A stretch of 21,761 nucleotides of DNA. It comes from Bacteroidia bacterium (GTDB lineage Bacteria > Bacteroidota > Bacteroidia > B-17B0 > Aurantibacillaceae). Every line of letters begins with the position of its first letter. The first letter of the stretch is position 1. The stretch is taken from positions 1 to 21,761 of the forward strand of contig JAOABO010000010.1 in the NCBI GenBank assembly GCA_026418315.1, read 5' to 3'. A model generated the notes under the pieces. It was not told the origin of the DNA and did not search any database. It worked only from the letters and a program-made list of their open reading frames with translations. Shown one piece after another: positions 1 to 8,424 of this stretch. A program made the position numbers and the translations under genes.

Positions 1-66
1 CAGCAACATCATTCCACCTTCTACAAAAGAAATTAAAAAATAAAAACTCAACGAGTATTTTTTCAT
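1..66 (-). CDS. N-terminus of a membrane protein, possibly a fused MFS/spermidine synthase (partial)
   Basis: An open frame runs from an ATG at 66 to the left edge, giving 22 residues that begin MKKYSLSFYFLISFVEGGMM. It starts in an ATGA overlap with the aroC stop, as expected for the next gene of the same operon. The peptide is a short basic start followed by a hydrophobic stretch containing S-F-x-E-G-G. This resembles the first transmembrane helix of Bacteroidota fused MFS/spermidine synthase proteins, but 22 residues are too few to settle it. It could be another membrane or secreted protein. That a gene starts here is better supported than its identity. Confidence 0.5.
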   Translation of the reverse strand, partial: MKKYSLSFYFLISFVEGGMMLL

Positions 67-1142
67 AATTGATTGGTTCTGCTTATTAAATACATATCTG
101 CCAGTACTAATGCTACCATACTTTCTACAATAGGGACTGCACGTGGCAGTATCATCACATCGTGTCTGCCTTCTACTTGAATGGTTACATTTTCTTTTTG
201 AGAAGAAACGGTGTGTTGTTGTTTTTTTACAGAAGATATGGGCTTAAAGGCAACATGCATCACAATATCATTTCCATTGCTTATCCCTCCCTGAATTCCG
301 CCGCTGTAATTAGTACGAAACTGAATACGATTGTTTTCAACAAACATTTCATCATTTGCTTCACTTCCAAATTTTTCAACTATACCAAAACCATTTCCAA
401 ATTCTACTCCTTTAACGGCATTGATACTAAAAAGTGCATGAGCCAATACGGCGTTTAATTTATCAAATACAGGTTCTCCCCAACCCGCCGGGACATTTTT
501 TACAACACAGGTAATAACTCCTCCAATGGTATCTCCTGTTTTTTTTGCCAACTTGATAATATCCTGAATTTCTTGGTCTTTATGATGGCTTGGACAACGA
601 AAGGGATTTTTTTCAATTTGTTCCGTACTAATTTTGTTCACATCATAATCAATATGAATGTTTTTTATTTTTGACACAAAGGCAAGTATTTCTATACTTT
701 GTGTTTTAAGCAACAATTTAGCAATAGCTCCTCCCACTACTCTTGCTACTGTTTCTCTTGCAGAACTTCTGCCTCCGCCTCTATAATCTCTGATTCCATA
801 CTTTTGTTCATAAGTATAATCGGCATGTGATGGCCTATAAACATTTTTGAGATGCTCGTAATCAGCAGGATTTTGATTTTTATTTTCCACAATAAAAGCA
901 ATGGGTGTACCTAATGTTATGCCTTCAAAAACTCCGGACAAAAACTGTAGCTCGTCTGGTTCGTTCCTTGGAGAAGTCCACAATCCTTGATTGGTTTTTC
1001 TGCGAGCCAATTCGTATTGTATAAACTCCGCATCTAATTTCAATCCGGCAGGGCAGCCATCGATGATGCCCCCAATGGCTTTCCCATGACTTTCTCCAAA
1101 AGTATGTAATTTAAATATTTTTCCAAATGTATTACCTGACAT
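63..1142 (-). CDS. aroC: Chorismate synthase
   Basis: This enzyme converts 5-enolpyruvylshikimate-3-phosphate to chorismate, the last step of the shikimate pathway, using reduced FMN without net redox change; it is cytosolic. The 359 aa length is normal for the family. All three family signatures are present: GESHGKAIG at residues 17-25, the R-P-S-H-A-D-Y plus YRGGGRSSARET block at about residues 104-131, and RHDVMILPRAVPIVESM near the C-terminus. Start: ATG at 1142, 2 nt after the yggS stop. The TGA stop overlaps the ATG of the next gene (ATGA), so it lies in the middle of a minus-strand operon begun by the purF-like gene. Nothing unusual is seen in the protein. Confidence 0.98.
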   Translation of the reverse strand: MSGNTFGKIFKLHTFGESHGKAIGGIIDGCPAGLKLDAEFIQYELARRKTNQGLWTSPRNEPDELQFLSGVFEGITLGTPIAFIVENKNQNPADYEHLKNVYRPSHADYTYEQKYGIRDYRGGGRSSARETVARVVGGAIAKLLLKTQSIEILAFVSKIKNIHIDYDVNKISTEQIEKNPFRCPSHHKDQEIQDIIKLAKKTGDTIGGVITCVVKNVPAGWGEPVFDKLNAVLAHALFSINAVKGVEFGNGFGIVEKFGSEANDEMFVENNRIQFRTNYSGGIQGGISNGNDIVMHVAFKPISSVKKQQHTVSSQKENVTIQVEGRHDVMILPRAVPIVESMVALVLADMYLISRTNQL

Positions 1143-1144
1143 GA

Positions 1145-1846
1145 TTAAATTTTATGGATGGATTTCCTTTCTCCAAATATCAGGGTTCCTATTCGAATCA
1201 TATTGCTTCCGCATTCAATCGCTATAGAATAATCATTACTCATTCCCATACTCAATACCTGCATTTGAATGATTTCTGAATGATTGTGTTTTTGTGTATA
1301 ATCAAAAAGTTCTTTTAGTTCTGTAAATTCTTTTTTGATTTGTTCCTGATTATCGGTATTGGTAGCCATGCCCATGAGTCCGATTATTTTTATGTTTTTC
1401 AATGCCTTTAATTCTTCAGAAGAAATAAGTTGAAAGTATTCTTCTTTACTTAAACCAAATTTGGTTTCTTCTTTTGCAATGTGAATTTGCAACAAGCATG
1501 AAACAGTTCTGTTGTATTTGGCAGCTTGTTTATTGATTTCTTTAAGTAATTTTAAATTATCTACACCGTGAATAAGATGAATAAATGATGCAATGTATTT
1601 CACTTTATTGGATTGCAGATGGCCAACGAAATGCCAGCGAATATCTTTAGGCAATTGTTCATATTTTTCTACAAGTTCCTGTACATAGTTTTCTCCAAAA
1701 TCCCTGTGTCCTGTATCGTATAGTGCTTTAATTTTTTCTATGGGTTGAAATTTAGATACGGCTATAATAGTTATATCTGTGGGTATTTGATTTTTTAGTT
1801 TTTGTAGATTGTCTTTTAATGCATTCATATCAATATGCACGTTCAT
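1145..1846 (-). CDS. yggS: YggS/PLPBP family pyridoxal-phosphate homeostasis protein
   Basis: This is a cytosolic PLP-binding protein of the alanine-racemase-like TIM-barrel fold. The family controls vitamin B6 pools and has no established enzymatic activity. Visible motifs are AVSK with the PLP lysine at residue 32, FGENYVQEL, HFVGHLQSNK, the K-E-E-T-K-F-G-L segment, LSMGMSNDY and the C-terminal G-S-N-M-I-R-I-G block that holds the phosphate. The 233 aa length is normal. With the ATG at 1846 it overlaps the purF-like gene by 17 nt. A second ATG at 1828 (residue 7) lies just after that gene's stop and would put the PLP lysine at residue 26, close to what I expect for the family, so either start is possible. 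Context: translationally coupled in the purF-like/yggS/aroC operon. Confidence 0.95.
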   Translation of the reverse strand: MNVHIDMNALKDNLQKLKNQIPTDITIIAVSKFQPIEKIKALYDTGHRDFGENYVQELVEKYEQLPKDIRWHFVGHLQSNKVKYIASFIHLIHGVDNLKLLKEINKQAAKYNRTVSCLLQIHIAKEETKFGLSKEEYFQLISSEELKALKNIKIIGLMGMATNTDNQEQIKKEFTELKELFDYTQKHNHSEIIQMQVLSMGMSNDYSIAIECGSNMIRIGTLIFGERKSIHKI

Positions 1847-3719
1847 ATTTTCCTTCTATGAAGTTGATAAAAGAACGATTAGCAACTTTATTTCCGCCGG
1901 GGGTAGGATAGTCGCCTGTAAAATACCAGTCGCCGGTATGATGAGGGCAGGAACGGTGCAGCCCTTCAATGCTTTGATAAATAATTTCCAGTTCACAATT
2001 GAGTTCATCGGGTTTTACTATTTCTGCAATTTTTTTTGAAATTTCTTCGGCAGTGAAAGGGTTGTATATTTCTTTTACTAAGTTCACTTGTTCTTCCTTG
2101 TTTTTCTGTATTTCTGATTTTGCTCTTTGATAAAGTTCTTTTATCAATTCTGATTTTCCTTGCTCTTTGAGCAATTCAATGGCAGCAATGAATGCCACAA
2201 AATGCCCGAGAATAGACATGTCTATGCCATAACAATCAGGATAGCGAATTTGTGGTGCAGATGAAACAACAATAATTTTTTTGGGGTTTAGTTTTGCCAA
2301 AGTTCTTAAAATATTTTTTTTCAAAGTAGTGCCTCTTACAATGCTATCGTCTAATACAACCAATGTATCTGTATTTTTCACATGATTATAAGTTACATCA
2401 TACCCTAAATCTACAATTACATCTCTGTTTTCATCATCAGTAATAAATGTTCTTTGTTTTACGTCTTTCCAAATTATTTTATGCACTCTTGGGCGGATAT
2501 TCAAAACGTTTATTTTGTCTGGCTCACTCTTACATTTTTCTAACATCTGCAATTTTTGTTTATTCAAAATTTCTTCTATTCCATCTATGAGCCCGCCAAA
2601 AGCGATTTCAGCAGTATTGGGAATGTAAGAAAAGACGGTATTGGCTACATCTCCTTTTATGGTTTCCCAAATTTTAGGGGCCAGGTTTTTACCTAATTCT
2701 CTTCTCTCCTGATAAATATCTGCATCATTTCCTCTTGAAAAATAAATTCTCTCAAAAGAGCAGGATGTTTTTTTGGTTGAAGGCAATATGTTTTGTTCGG
2801 AAACATGTCCGTTTGCTTTTACTATTAAAGCATTGCCGGGTTGAATTTCTTTTATTGTCTGATAAGGCACATTAAAAACAGATTGAATAACAGGTCTTTC
2901 GCTGGCGGCCACTACCACTTCTTCATCATCATAATAAAATGCGGGGCGAATGCCATGAGGGTCTCGCATTACAAAAGCATCTCCGTGCCCAATAATACCA
3001 ACCATTGCATAGCCACCATCCCATTTTTTGGAACTTTCGTACAATATGGATTGTATATTCATTTCTTCCTGAATGCGAAGAGAGATGTCATAGTTGTTTA
3101 AACCTTGTTCTTTGTAGGTCTTGAATATTCTTTCGTTTTCTTTGTCAATAAAGTGTCCGATTTTTTCCATGGCCGTAACGGTGTCGTTTTTTTCAGAAGG
3201 GCATTGACCTAATTCTATAAGATGTTGAAAAAGTTCATCTACATTAGTAAGATTAAAATTTCCAGCCAGTAATAAATTTCGTGCTTTCCAGTTGTTTTTT
3301 CTGTAAAACGGATGACAGGCATGAATAGTGTTTTTTCCATAGGTGCCATAACGCAAATGCCCCATCATCACTTCCCCAAGGAAGGGTATATTGTGTTTTT
3401 GCCATTCTGCATTTGGATACTCCTTTGGATGCTTACGAGAAGCATCTAAAAATAGTTGATGAATTTGCTGAAAAATATCCTGAGTAGCTTTAGGTGCAAC
3501 AGACCGAAGGCGGTCAATATAATTAGTACCAGGCGGCATATTTAATTTGACAGTAGCAACACCTGCACCATCCTGCCCCCTGTTGATTTGCTTTTCCATG
3601 AGTTGGTACAACTTATGTAAGCCATACCTTGCAGTGCCATATTTTTCTTTGTAGTATGAAAGAGGTTTTTTAAGGCGAACAAGAGCAATGCCGCATTCGT
3701 GTTTGATAAGGTCACTCAT
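1830..3719 (-). CDS. Amidophosphoribosyltransferase-like protein (long Bacteroidota-type PurF homologue)
   Basis: Two-domain protein with PurF architecture. An N-terminal class II glutamine amidotransferase domain occupies about residues 9-300, with candidate nucleophile Cys9 in H-E-C-G-I-A, an MGHLRYGTYG segment at 119-128 and DPHGIRP at 253-259. A C-terminal phosphoribosyltransferase domain carries the PRPP loop VVLDDSIVRGTT at 454-465 and SSAPQIRYPDCYGID at 486-500. Canonical PurF makes phosphoribosylamine from PRPP and glutamine. At 629 aa this protein is well above the ~470-500 aa of canonical PurF. It has an insertion after the N-terminus, NFN where canonical enzymes have an NGN oxyanion segment, SERP in place of the usual S-E-S-C-A-L-D, and a C-terminal extension rich in H, W and G (CPHHTGDWYFTG at about 591-602). 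Such long forms are common in Bacteroidota, probably beside a normal PurF. The exact reaction is inferred. First gene of its operon. Confidence 0.85.
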   Translation of the reverse strand: MSDLIKHECGIALVRLKKPLSYYKEKYGTARYGLHKLYQLMEKQINRGQDGAGVATVKLNMPPGTNYIDRLRSVAPKATQDIFQQIHQLFLDASRKHPKEYPNAEWQKHNIPFLGEVMMGHLRYGTYGKNTIHACHPFYRKNNWKARNLLLAGNFNLTNVDELFQHLIELGQCPSEKNDTVTAMEKIGHFIDKENERIFKTYKEQGLNNYDISLRIQEEMNIQSILYESSKKWDGGYAMVGIIGHGDAFVMRDPHGIRPAFYYDDEEVVVAASERPVIQSVFNVPYQTIKEIQPGNALIVKANGHVSEQNILPSTKKTSCSFERIYFSRGNDADIYQERRELGKNLAPKIWETIKGDVANTVFSYIPNTAEIAFGGLIDGIEEILNKQKLQMLEKCKSEPDKINVLNIRPRVHKIIWKDVKQRTFITDDENRDVIVDLGYDVTYNHVKNTDTLVVLDDSIVRGTTLKKNILRTLAKLNPKKIIVVSSAPQIRYPDCYGIDMSILGHFVAFIAAIELLKEQGKSELIKELYQRAKSEIQKNKEEQVNLVKEIYNPFTAEEISKKIAEIVKPDELNCELEIIYQSIEGLHRSCPHHTGDWYFTGDYPTPGGNKVANRSFINFIEGKYERAY

Positions 3720-3760
3720 TGACTAAATAATTTTGCAAAAAAATTCTATATTAATTAGTG

Positions 3761-3768
3761 CAAAGTTA
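3761..3768 (-). promoter_or_regulatory. -7 promoter box for the purF-like operon
   Basis: On the minus strand this reads TAACTTTG, an exact match to the Bacteroidota primary-sigma -7 consensus TAnnTTTG. It lies about 41 nt before the purF-like ATG, predicting a leader of roughly 35 nt. No good TTTG -33 element is seen at the expected distance. The 89-bp divergent region 3720-3808 also serves the plus-strand DUF58 gene. There I see only a poor match (TACTTTG at 3797-3803, one base short), so that promoter is not called. Confidence 0.55.
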
Positions 3769-3808
3769 GTAAATTTATGGTTTGTGAATTATTTAGTACT
3801 TTGGGGCT

Positions 3809-4720
3809 ATGAAAAACCTTAAAGAAGAAATACAGGGAATTAAATTGCTGGAACTGAAAGCCAAAGAAATTGTAAAAGGGTTTTTAATTGGTGGGCACAA
3901 AAGTCCTATGCATGGATACTCGGTAGAATTTGCTGAGCATAAGATGTATAATACCGGAGAATCTATTCGTCATATTGATTGGAAATTGTATGCCCGTACA
4001 GAAAAGTTATATCAAAAAAAATATGAGGAAGAAACTAATTTAAGATGCCAGATAATAATAGATGTTTCTTCTTCTATGCTTTATCCAAAAGATAAAGAAC
4101 AAAATAAATTATCTTTTTCCATTTATGCAGCAGCAGCACTAGTACATTTAATGACTCAACAAAGAGATGGTGTGGGCATTACCTTGTGTTCAGATGTTAT
4201 TGAAAATCACTTACCCGCTAAGCTTAATCATACACACATACAATATGTATATTCCATACTTTCTGATTTGCTCAACAATGCCAATAAATCTTTATTCAGA
4301 AAAACAAACATTACCAATACCCTTCATCAAATTGCAGAAATGATTCATCAACGTTCTTTGGTCATTATTTTCAGCGATATGTTATATCATTCAGATGATT
4401 TATTGCACGCATTACAACACTTAAAGTATAAAAAACATGATGTAATTGTATTTCATGTATTGGATTATGATACAGAAGTAGAGTTTGAATTTGAAAACCG
4501 TCCTTATGAATTTGTAGATTTAGAAACAGGAGAAAGAATCAAATTACAATCATTGGAATACAAAGAGTTGTTCCAAAACACAATGAAGAGTTTTTTAAAT
4601 GAGTTGAAAGAAAATTGTCAAAGATTCAAAATAGATTTTGTTCCTGTAGATATCAAAAATAACTATCACGAAGTGTTACAGGGATATTTAATAAAGAGGA
4701 GCAAGATGTTGAAGAGATAG
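3809..4720 (+). CDS. DUF58 (YeaD-like, von Willebrand A-like) domain protein
   Basis: A 303 aa cytosolic protein with no transmembrane helix. The DUF58 signature GESIRHIDWKLYART lies at residues 50-64. It is followed by a VWA-like fold with a metal-site motif IDVSSSM at 84-90 and an I-I-F-S-D-M strand at about residues 187-192. DUF58 proteins are usually partners of MoxR-type AAA+ ATPases and occur in the BatA/BatD aerotolerance-type loci of Bacteroidota. Here neither a moxR nor a bat gene is adjacent, so the gene stands alone in the window. It is divergent from the purF-like gene and ends 10 bp from the convergent BtuF-like gene, with no obvious hairpin terminator between them. The family call is firm; the cellular role is not known from this sequence. 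Confidence 0.93.
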   Translation: MKNLKEEIQGIKLLELKAKEIVKGFLIGGHKSPMHGYSVEFAEHKMYNTGESIRHIDWKLYARTEKLYQKKYEEETNLRCQIIIDVSSSMLYPKDKEQNKLSFSIYAAAALVHLMTQQRDGVGITLCSDVIENHLPAKLNHTHIQYVYSILSDLLNNANKSLFRKTNITNTLHQIAEMIHQRSLVIIFSDMLYHSDDLLHALQHLKYKKHDVIVFHVLDYDTEVEFEFENRPYEFVDLETGERIKLQSLEYKELFQNTMKSFLNELKENCQRFKIDFVPVDIKNNYHEVLQGYLIKRSKMLKR

Positions 4721-4730
4721 AGATAAACTT

Positions 4731-5519
4731 TTACATTCCTATTTTCAGCAAGTATTCTGGCAAATACTTCATTCTTACACCATACCAGCTAAACACTTCA
4801 CCATCTACCAGTATTACTTTGATTTGATTGTTCAATATTTGTTTTAATTCTTCTTGATGTTTTTCCTTAAAAGGAAAGGGCTCTGAGGATAATAAAATAA
4901 CATCGGGTTGCAATTGTTTCATTTCTTCAGTACTTATTTCAAAATATCTCTCTTTATGCGAAGCAGCATTTGAAATTTTTACTTTATTCATCATACTGTG
5001 AATGAATGTATTATTGCCTACGGCTATGTAGGGTTGATACCAAATCAAATAAATAGCTTTTTTGTTTTTCAAATAGTAATCGCAATTTTCCAAATTCTTA
5101 TATGCTTGCTCAATCTCATCAATAATTTCAAAAGCTTTTTCTTGCGTGTTAGTTAATTCGCCAATATCTTTTATCAATTTAAGAGCATCTTCATAAGTTT
5201 TTACATCGCTCATCCATACTGGAAAATGTTTTTCTAATTCTTCGATTTGTTCTTTTACGTTTTCTTCTTTGTTTCCAATAATTAAATCGGGTTGCAGGTG
5301 TTTTATTTTTTCTATATTCAGGTTTTTAGTACCACCTATTCTTTCTTTAGTTCTGAAAACACGTTCAGGATGAATACAAAACTTTGTAATCCCAATTAAA
5401 TTATTTTCTAAACCTAACTCAACCAATAATTCAGTAATAGAAGGTACAAGAGAAATGATTCTTTCAGGGGGAAATTTTTTCAGAACAACCTGTCTATTAA
5501 GATGGTCTGTGAAAACCAT
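4731..5519 (-). CDS. BtuF/TroA-like helical-backbone substrate-binding protein without signal peptide
   Basis: A 262 aa protein of the periplasmic-binding fold seen in cobalamin, haem and siderophore binders. Evidence is PPERIISLVPSITELLVELG at residues 17-36, GITKFCIHP at 43-51, an I-G-G-T-K-N-L-N segment, L-Q-P-D-L-I-I-G-N-K at 75-84 and a second-lobe L-Q-P-D-V-I-L-L-S-S-E-P. Typical homologues are exported lipoproteins or periplasmic proteins. This one starts directly with the domain, and the frame upstream of the ATG meets a stop six codons back, so a hidden signal peptide is excluded unless the reading frame is shifted. No permease or ATPase gene is adjacent. Its start overlaps lnt by 23 nt, so it is the last gene of the TPR-ribH-purA-lnt operon. 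Function unknown; the ligand may be bound in the cytosol. Confidence 0.88.
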   Translation of the reverse strand: MVFTDHLNRQVVLKKFPPERIISLVPSITELLVELGLENNLIGITKFCIHPERVFRTKERIGGTKNLNIEKIKHLQPDLIIGNKEENVKEQIEELEKHFPVWMSDVKTYEDALKLIKDIGELTNTQEKAFEIIDEIEQAYKNLENCDYYLKNKKAIYLIWYQPYIAVGNNTFIHSMMNKVKISNAASHKERYFEISTEEMKQLQPDVILLSSEPFPFKEKHQEELKQILNNQIKVILVDGEVFSWYGVRMKYLPEYLLKIGM

Positions 5520-7101
5520 AGAATATAGATTGGATTATCAAAAATAACAAAAATAATGCATTGATAGGAGAAATGATATCACCAATGGTAGAGTAAATCG
5601 TCTTTTTATTATTCAAATAAATTTTTACACTCAAAACATCTTTTTTCCAGAATGTTGTTTGGTGTTCTATTTCACCTAAAGGATTGATAACAGCCGAAAT
5701 GCCTGTATTGGCAGAGCGTGCAATGTATGTTCTGTTTTCAATTGCGCGCAATCTTCCAAAAATAAAATGTTGAAAGTAACCTGGTGTATTGCCCCACCAG
5801 CCATCATTGGTAATGACCAATAAACTCTTGGCTCCCAGTTTGAAAAAACGAGATACAAAATCCGAAAAAACACTCTCATAGCAAATGACGGTAGCTACTC
5901 CAATTTTATTTTGGACATATAACAAAGAAGGATGTTTTTGTCTTCCTAAACTGCCCGTTGTACCACCCAAGTCAATAGCCAGTTTTTCCAATGGTTTGAA
6001 TAAAGCAGGATAAGGCATTTTTTCTACACCCGGAACTAATTTGGACTTGTGAAAAATTTGAACGGAATCTTTATAAATACACAATGCAGTATTGAATATA
6101 TCATAATACATACCTTCACTATTCAAACGTGCTGTAGAAGGTATTTCTTCAGATGAGGTGTAAAACTTAAATGTATTAGCTCCTGTGATGATGGTTATAT
6201 CAGGATATTTATTCAGAATACTATCTTTCAGAAATTTTAAACTTTCATGTTGTAACATAATTTGTGAGGTCCCTTCATAAATATTTTCTGTAATGAATGT
6301 TTCAGGTAAAAGAATAAGATGGATACTATCGTGCAAATAATTTTTTATTTGATGATACACGTCTTGTACTTGTGTTAGCGGTTCTATATAAAATTTCTCA
6401 TTATAGGGGTCTATATTAGGTTGTACAATCAATACATTCAAAGCGGCTTGGTTTTTATATTCTTCTTTCGACCTGAATAGATAGATACTAAAAGAAAGAA
6501 GTATGGGCACAATTAATAATGTCAATGTTTTTTTGAGTAAGTATAAATGAGTTTCATTAGATAAAAATACTTGAAATAAAAGTATATTCACAGATAAAAT
6601 CCAAAGCGTACCCCCTGAAGTGCCGGTAAGTTCGTACCATTGTATAATATAAGGTTGGAAAGCAAAGACATTCCCAAGCGTTAACCATGGCCACATCAAA
6701 TCCCAATGAAAATGAAGGTATTCAAAGCTTATCCAAAAAGGCAATAACCACCATGGATGAAATGATTTTTTATTTTTTAGTTGAAGAAAAAAGGGCGTTG
6801 TAAATACCGCCGACATGAGTATACTATTAGCTACAATAGCCATGATAGCCCCACCTATGCTGGCTAACGAAATCCACCAGGTAGTCAAAATGTTCCATAT
6901 CAGGAAGCTTAAGAAGCATAATAATATAAACTTTAAACCACTCAGCTTTTTATCAAAGAAACTTTTGCTCGTGTATAACAGAGGGACAAAAGCAAAAAAT
7001 ATCAAAAAGAAAAAATAATTGATAAACGAAAGAGTAAGTAACAATCCACTTAATACAGATTGAAGAAGTGAGTTATTTTTGATAACATGAACAATGTTCA
7101 T
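5497..7101 (-). CDS. lnt: Apolipoprotein N-acyltransferase
   Basis: This inner-membrane enzyme adds the third acyl chain to the N-terminal cysteine of lipoproteins, taking it from phospholipid. About six to seven hydrophobic helices cover residues 10-215 and a nitrilase-type catalytic domain covers about 220-500, with a closing hydrophobic helix at the C-terminus. With the ATG at 7101 (534 aa) the catalytic triad is visible as Glu267 (LLPETF), Lys352 (FHKSKLVP) and Cys407 (VICYES). It is followed by ITNDGWW and the R-A-I-E-N-R segment, all as expected for Lnt. A TTG at 7143 would add 14 polar residues. I prefer the ATG because homologues begin just before the first helix. Lies 43 nt after purA and overlaps the BtuF-like gene. 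Confidence 0.95.
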   Translation of the reverse strand: MNIVHVIKNNSLLQSVLSGLLLTLSFINYFFFLIFFAFVPLLYTSKSFFDKKLSGLKFILLCFLSFLIWNILTTWWISLASIGGAIMAIVANSILMSAVFTTPFFLQLKNKKSFHPWWLLPFWISFEYLHFHWDLMWPWLTLGNVFAFQPYIIQWYELTGTSGGTLWILSVNILLFQVFLSNETHLYLLKKTLTLLIVPILLSFSIYLFRSKEEYKNQAALNVLIVQPNIDPYNEKFYIEPLTQVQDVYHQIKNYLHDSIHLILLPETFITENIYEGTSQIMLQHESLKFLKDSILNKYPDITIITGANTFKFYTSSEEIPSTARLNSEGMYYDIFNTALCIYKDSVQIFHKSKLVPGVEKMPYPALFKPLEKLAIDLGGTTGSLGRQKHPSLLYVQNKIGVATVICYESVFSDFVSRFFKLGAKSLLVITNDGWWGNTPGYFQHFIFGRLRAIENRTYIARSANTGISAVINPLGEIEHQTTFWKKDVLSVKIYLNNKKTIYSTIGDIISPINALFLLFLIIQSIFYGFHRPS

Positions 7102-7144
7102 GTGTTTTTCTGTAGATGCCGAATGGGATTTTAGCCAGAACAAC

Positions 7145-8416
7145 TTAATTTAGTTTAATAATTTGTTCTCTATCAGGGCCAACAGAAAGGTAGGATATTT
7201 TTACGCCGGTGGTTTCCTGAATAAAATCAATATATTTCAATAAAGCTTTTGGAAGTTGTCTTTTGGTTTTGCATTGAGAAATATCTTTTTGCCAGCCTTT
7301 CAATTCCTGATAAATGGGGCTTACAGTATTATCGTTCAAATTATAGGGCAGGTGGTCAATAACCTGATTTTGGTAATGATAGTGTGTACAAATTTTAATA
7401 GTATCTAAATTAGATAATACATCGGCTTTCATCATAATAAGTTCCTGAACGCCGTTAATTTGAATAGCATATTTCAATGCTGGTAAATCCAGCCACCCTG
7501 TTCTTCTTGGACGCCCTGTAGTAGAGCCAAACTCTTTACCAGTTTGGCGAATTTTTTCTCCAATATCATCATGGAGTTCTGTTGGAAATGGCCCACTTCC
7601 TACTCTTGTACAATATGCTTTGAAAATTCCAATTACATTGCCAATTTTGTTAGGGGATACGCCAAGTCCTGTGCAGGCACCCGCCGTAATGGTATTAGAA
7701 GAGGTTACAAAAGGGTAGGTTCCAAAATCAATATCTAACAAGGTTCCTTGTGCTCCTTCGGCCAGTATCTTTTTCCCCTGATTAATCGCAGAATTGAGAT
7801 AATGCTCTCCATCCACCAATTGCAGTTGTTTCAGGTATTCAATACTCTCAAACCATTCTTTTATTTGATTTTCATTGATTTCAGTCCAGTTGTAATACTT
7901 GAGTAGTTGTAAGTGCTTTTGATACAATTGGTTGAATTTATCTTGAAAATCAGGTAATTCTATATCTCCTATTCTTAAACCATTTCTTCCGGTTTTATCC
8001 ATATAAGCAGGGCCAATGCCTTTTAAGGTAGAACCAATTTTGTTTTTTCCTTTCAGTGCTTCACTGGCTGCATCTAACCATCTGTGTGACGGAAGAATCA
8101 AATGTGCTCTTTTAGATATTAACAGGCGATTTTTTACTTCAATGCCTTGTTGCTCAATGTTTTTGATTTCGTTGATAAGCACAAGAGGGTCTATGACCAC
8201 ACCGTTTCCAATTAAATTGATAATAGTGTCTCTGAAAATTCCACTGGGTATAGTGTGAAGAACATGTTTTTTACCATTAAAGATTAATGTGTGTCCGGCA
8301 TTAGGTCCTCCCTGAAAGCGGGCAATAATGTCATAAGCGGGCGATAAAATATCTACCAATTTTCCTTTTCCTTCGTCTCCCCATTGAAGTCCTAACAATA
8401 CATCTACATTTTGCAT
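7145..8416 (-). CDS. purA: Adenylosuccinate synthetase
   Basis: This cytosolic enzyme condenses IMP and aspartate with GTP hydrolysis to form adenylosuccinate, the first committed step from IMP to AMP. The 423 aa length is normal. Visible motifs are QWGDEGKGK at residues 11-19 with catalytic Asp14, GGPNAGHT at 36-43 with catalytic His42, GSTLKGIGPAYMDK, TAGACTGLG, TRVGSGPFPTEL, GRPRRTGWLD and the C-terminal SVGPDR. ATG start at 8416, 8 nt after the ribH stop. It sits mid-operon between ribH and lnt. No anomalies. Confidence 0.98.
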   Translation of the reverse strand: MQNVDVLLGLQWGDEGKGKLVDILSPAYDIIARFQGGPNAGHTLIFNGKKHVLHTIPSGIFRDTIINLIGNGVVIDPLVLINEIKNIEQQGIEVKNRLLISKRAHLILPSHRWLDAASEALKGKNKIGSTLKGIGPAYMDKTGRNGLRIGDIELPDFQDKFNQLYQKHLQLLKYYNWTEINENQIKEWFESIEYLKQLQLVDGEHYLNSAINQGKKILAEGAQGTLLDIDFGTYPFVTSSNTITAGACTGLGVSPNKIGNVIGIFKAYCTRVGSGPFPTELHDDIGEKIRQTGKEFGSTTGRPRRTGWLDLPALKYAIQINGVQELIMMKADVLSNLDTIKICTHYHYQNQVIDHLPYNLNDNTVSPIYQELKGWQKDISQCKTKRQLPKALLKYIDFIQETTGVKISYLSVGPDREQIIKLN

Positions 8417-8424
8417 AAAACATC

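Noticed and set aside
162..458. 98-codon plus-strand open frame inside aroC
   Set aside because: It lies opposite a strongly conserved gene, has no recognisable domain and no promoter or context; it is a shadow frame.
5676..5879. 67-codon minus-strand open frame inside lnt
   Set aside because: Alternate frame of the Lnt catalytic domain (Cys407 region); no independent coding signal.
7102..7143. TTG start extending lnt by 14 residues
   Set aside because: The added residues are polar and precede the first helix; the ATG at 7101 gives the expected start. Not excluded.
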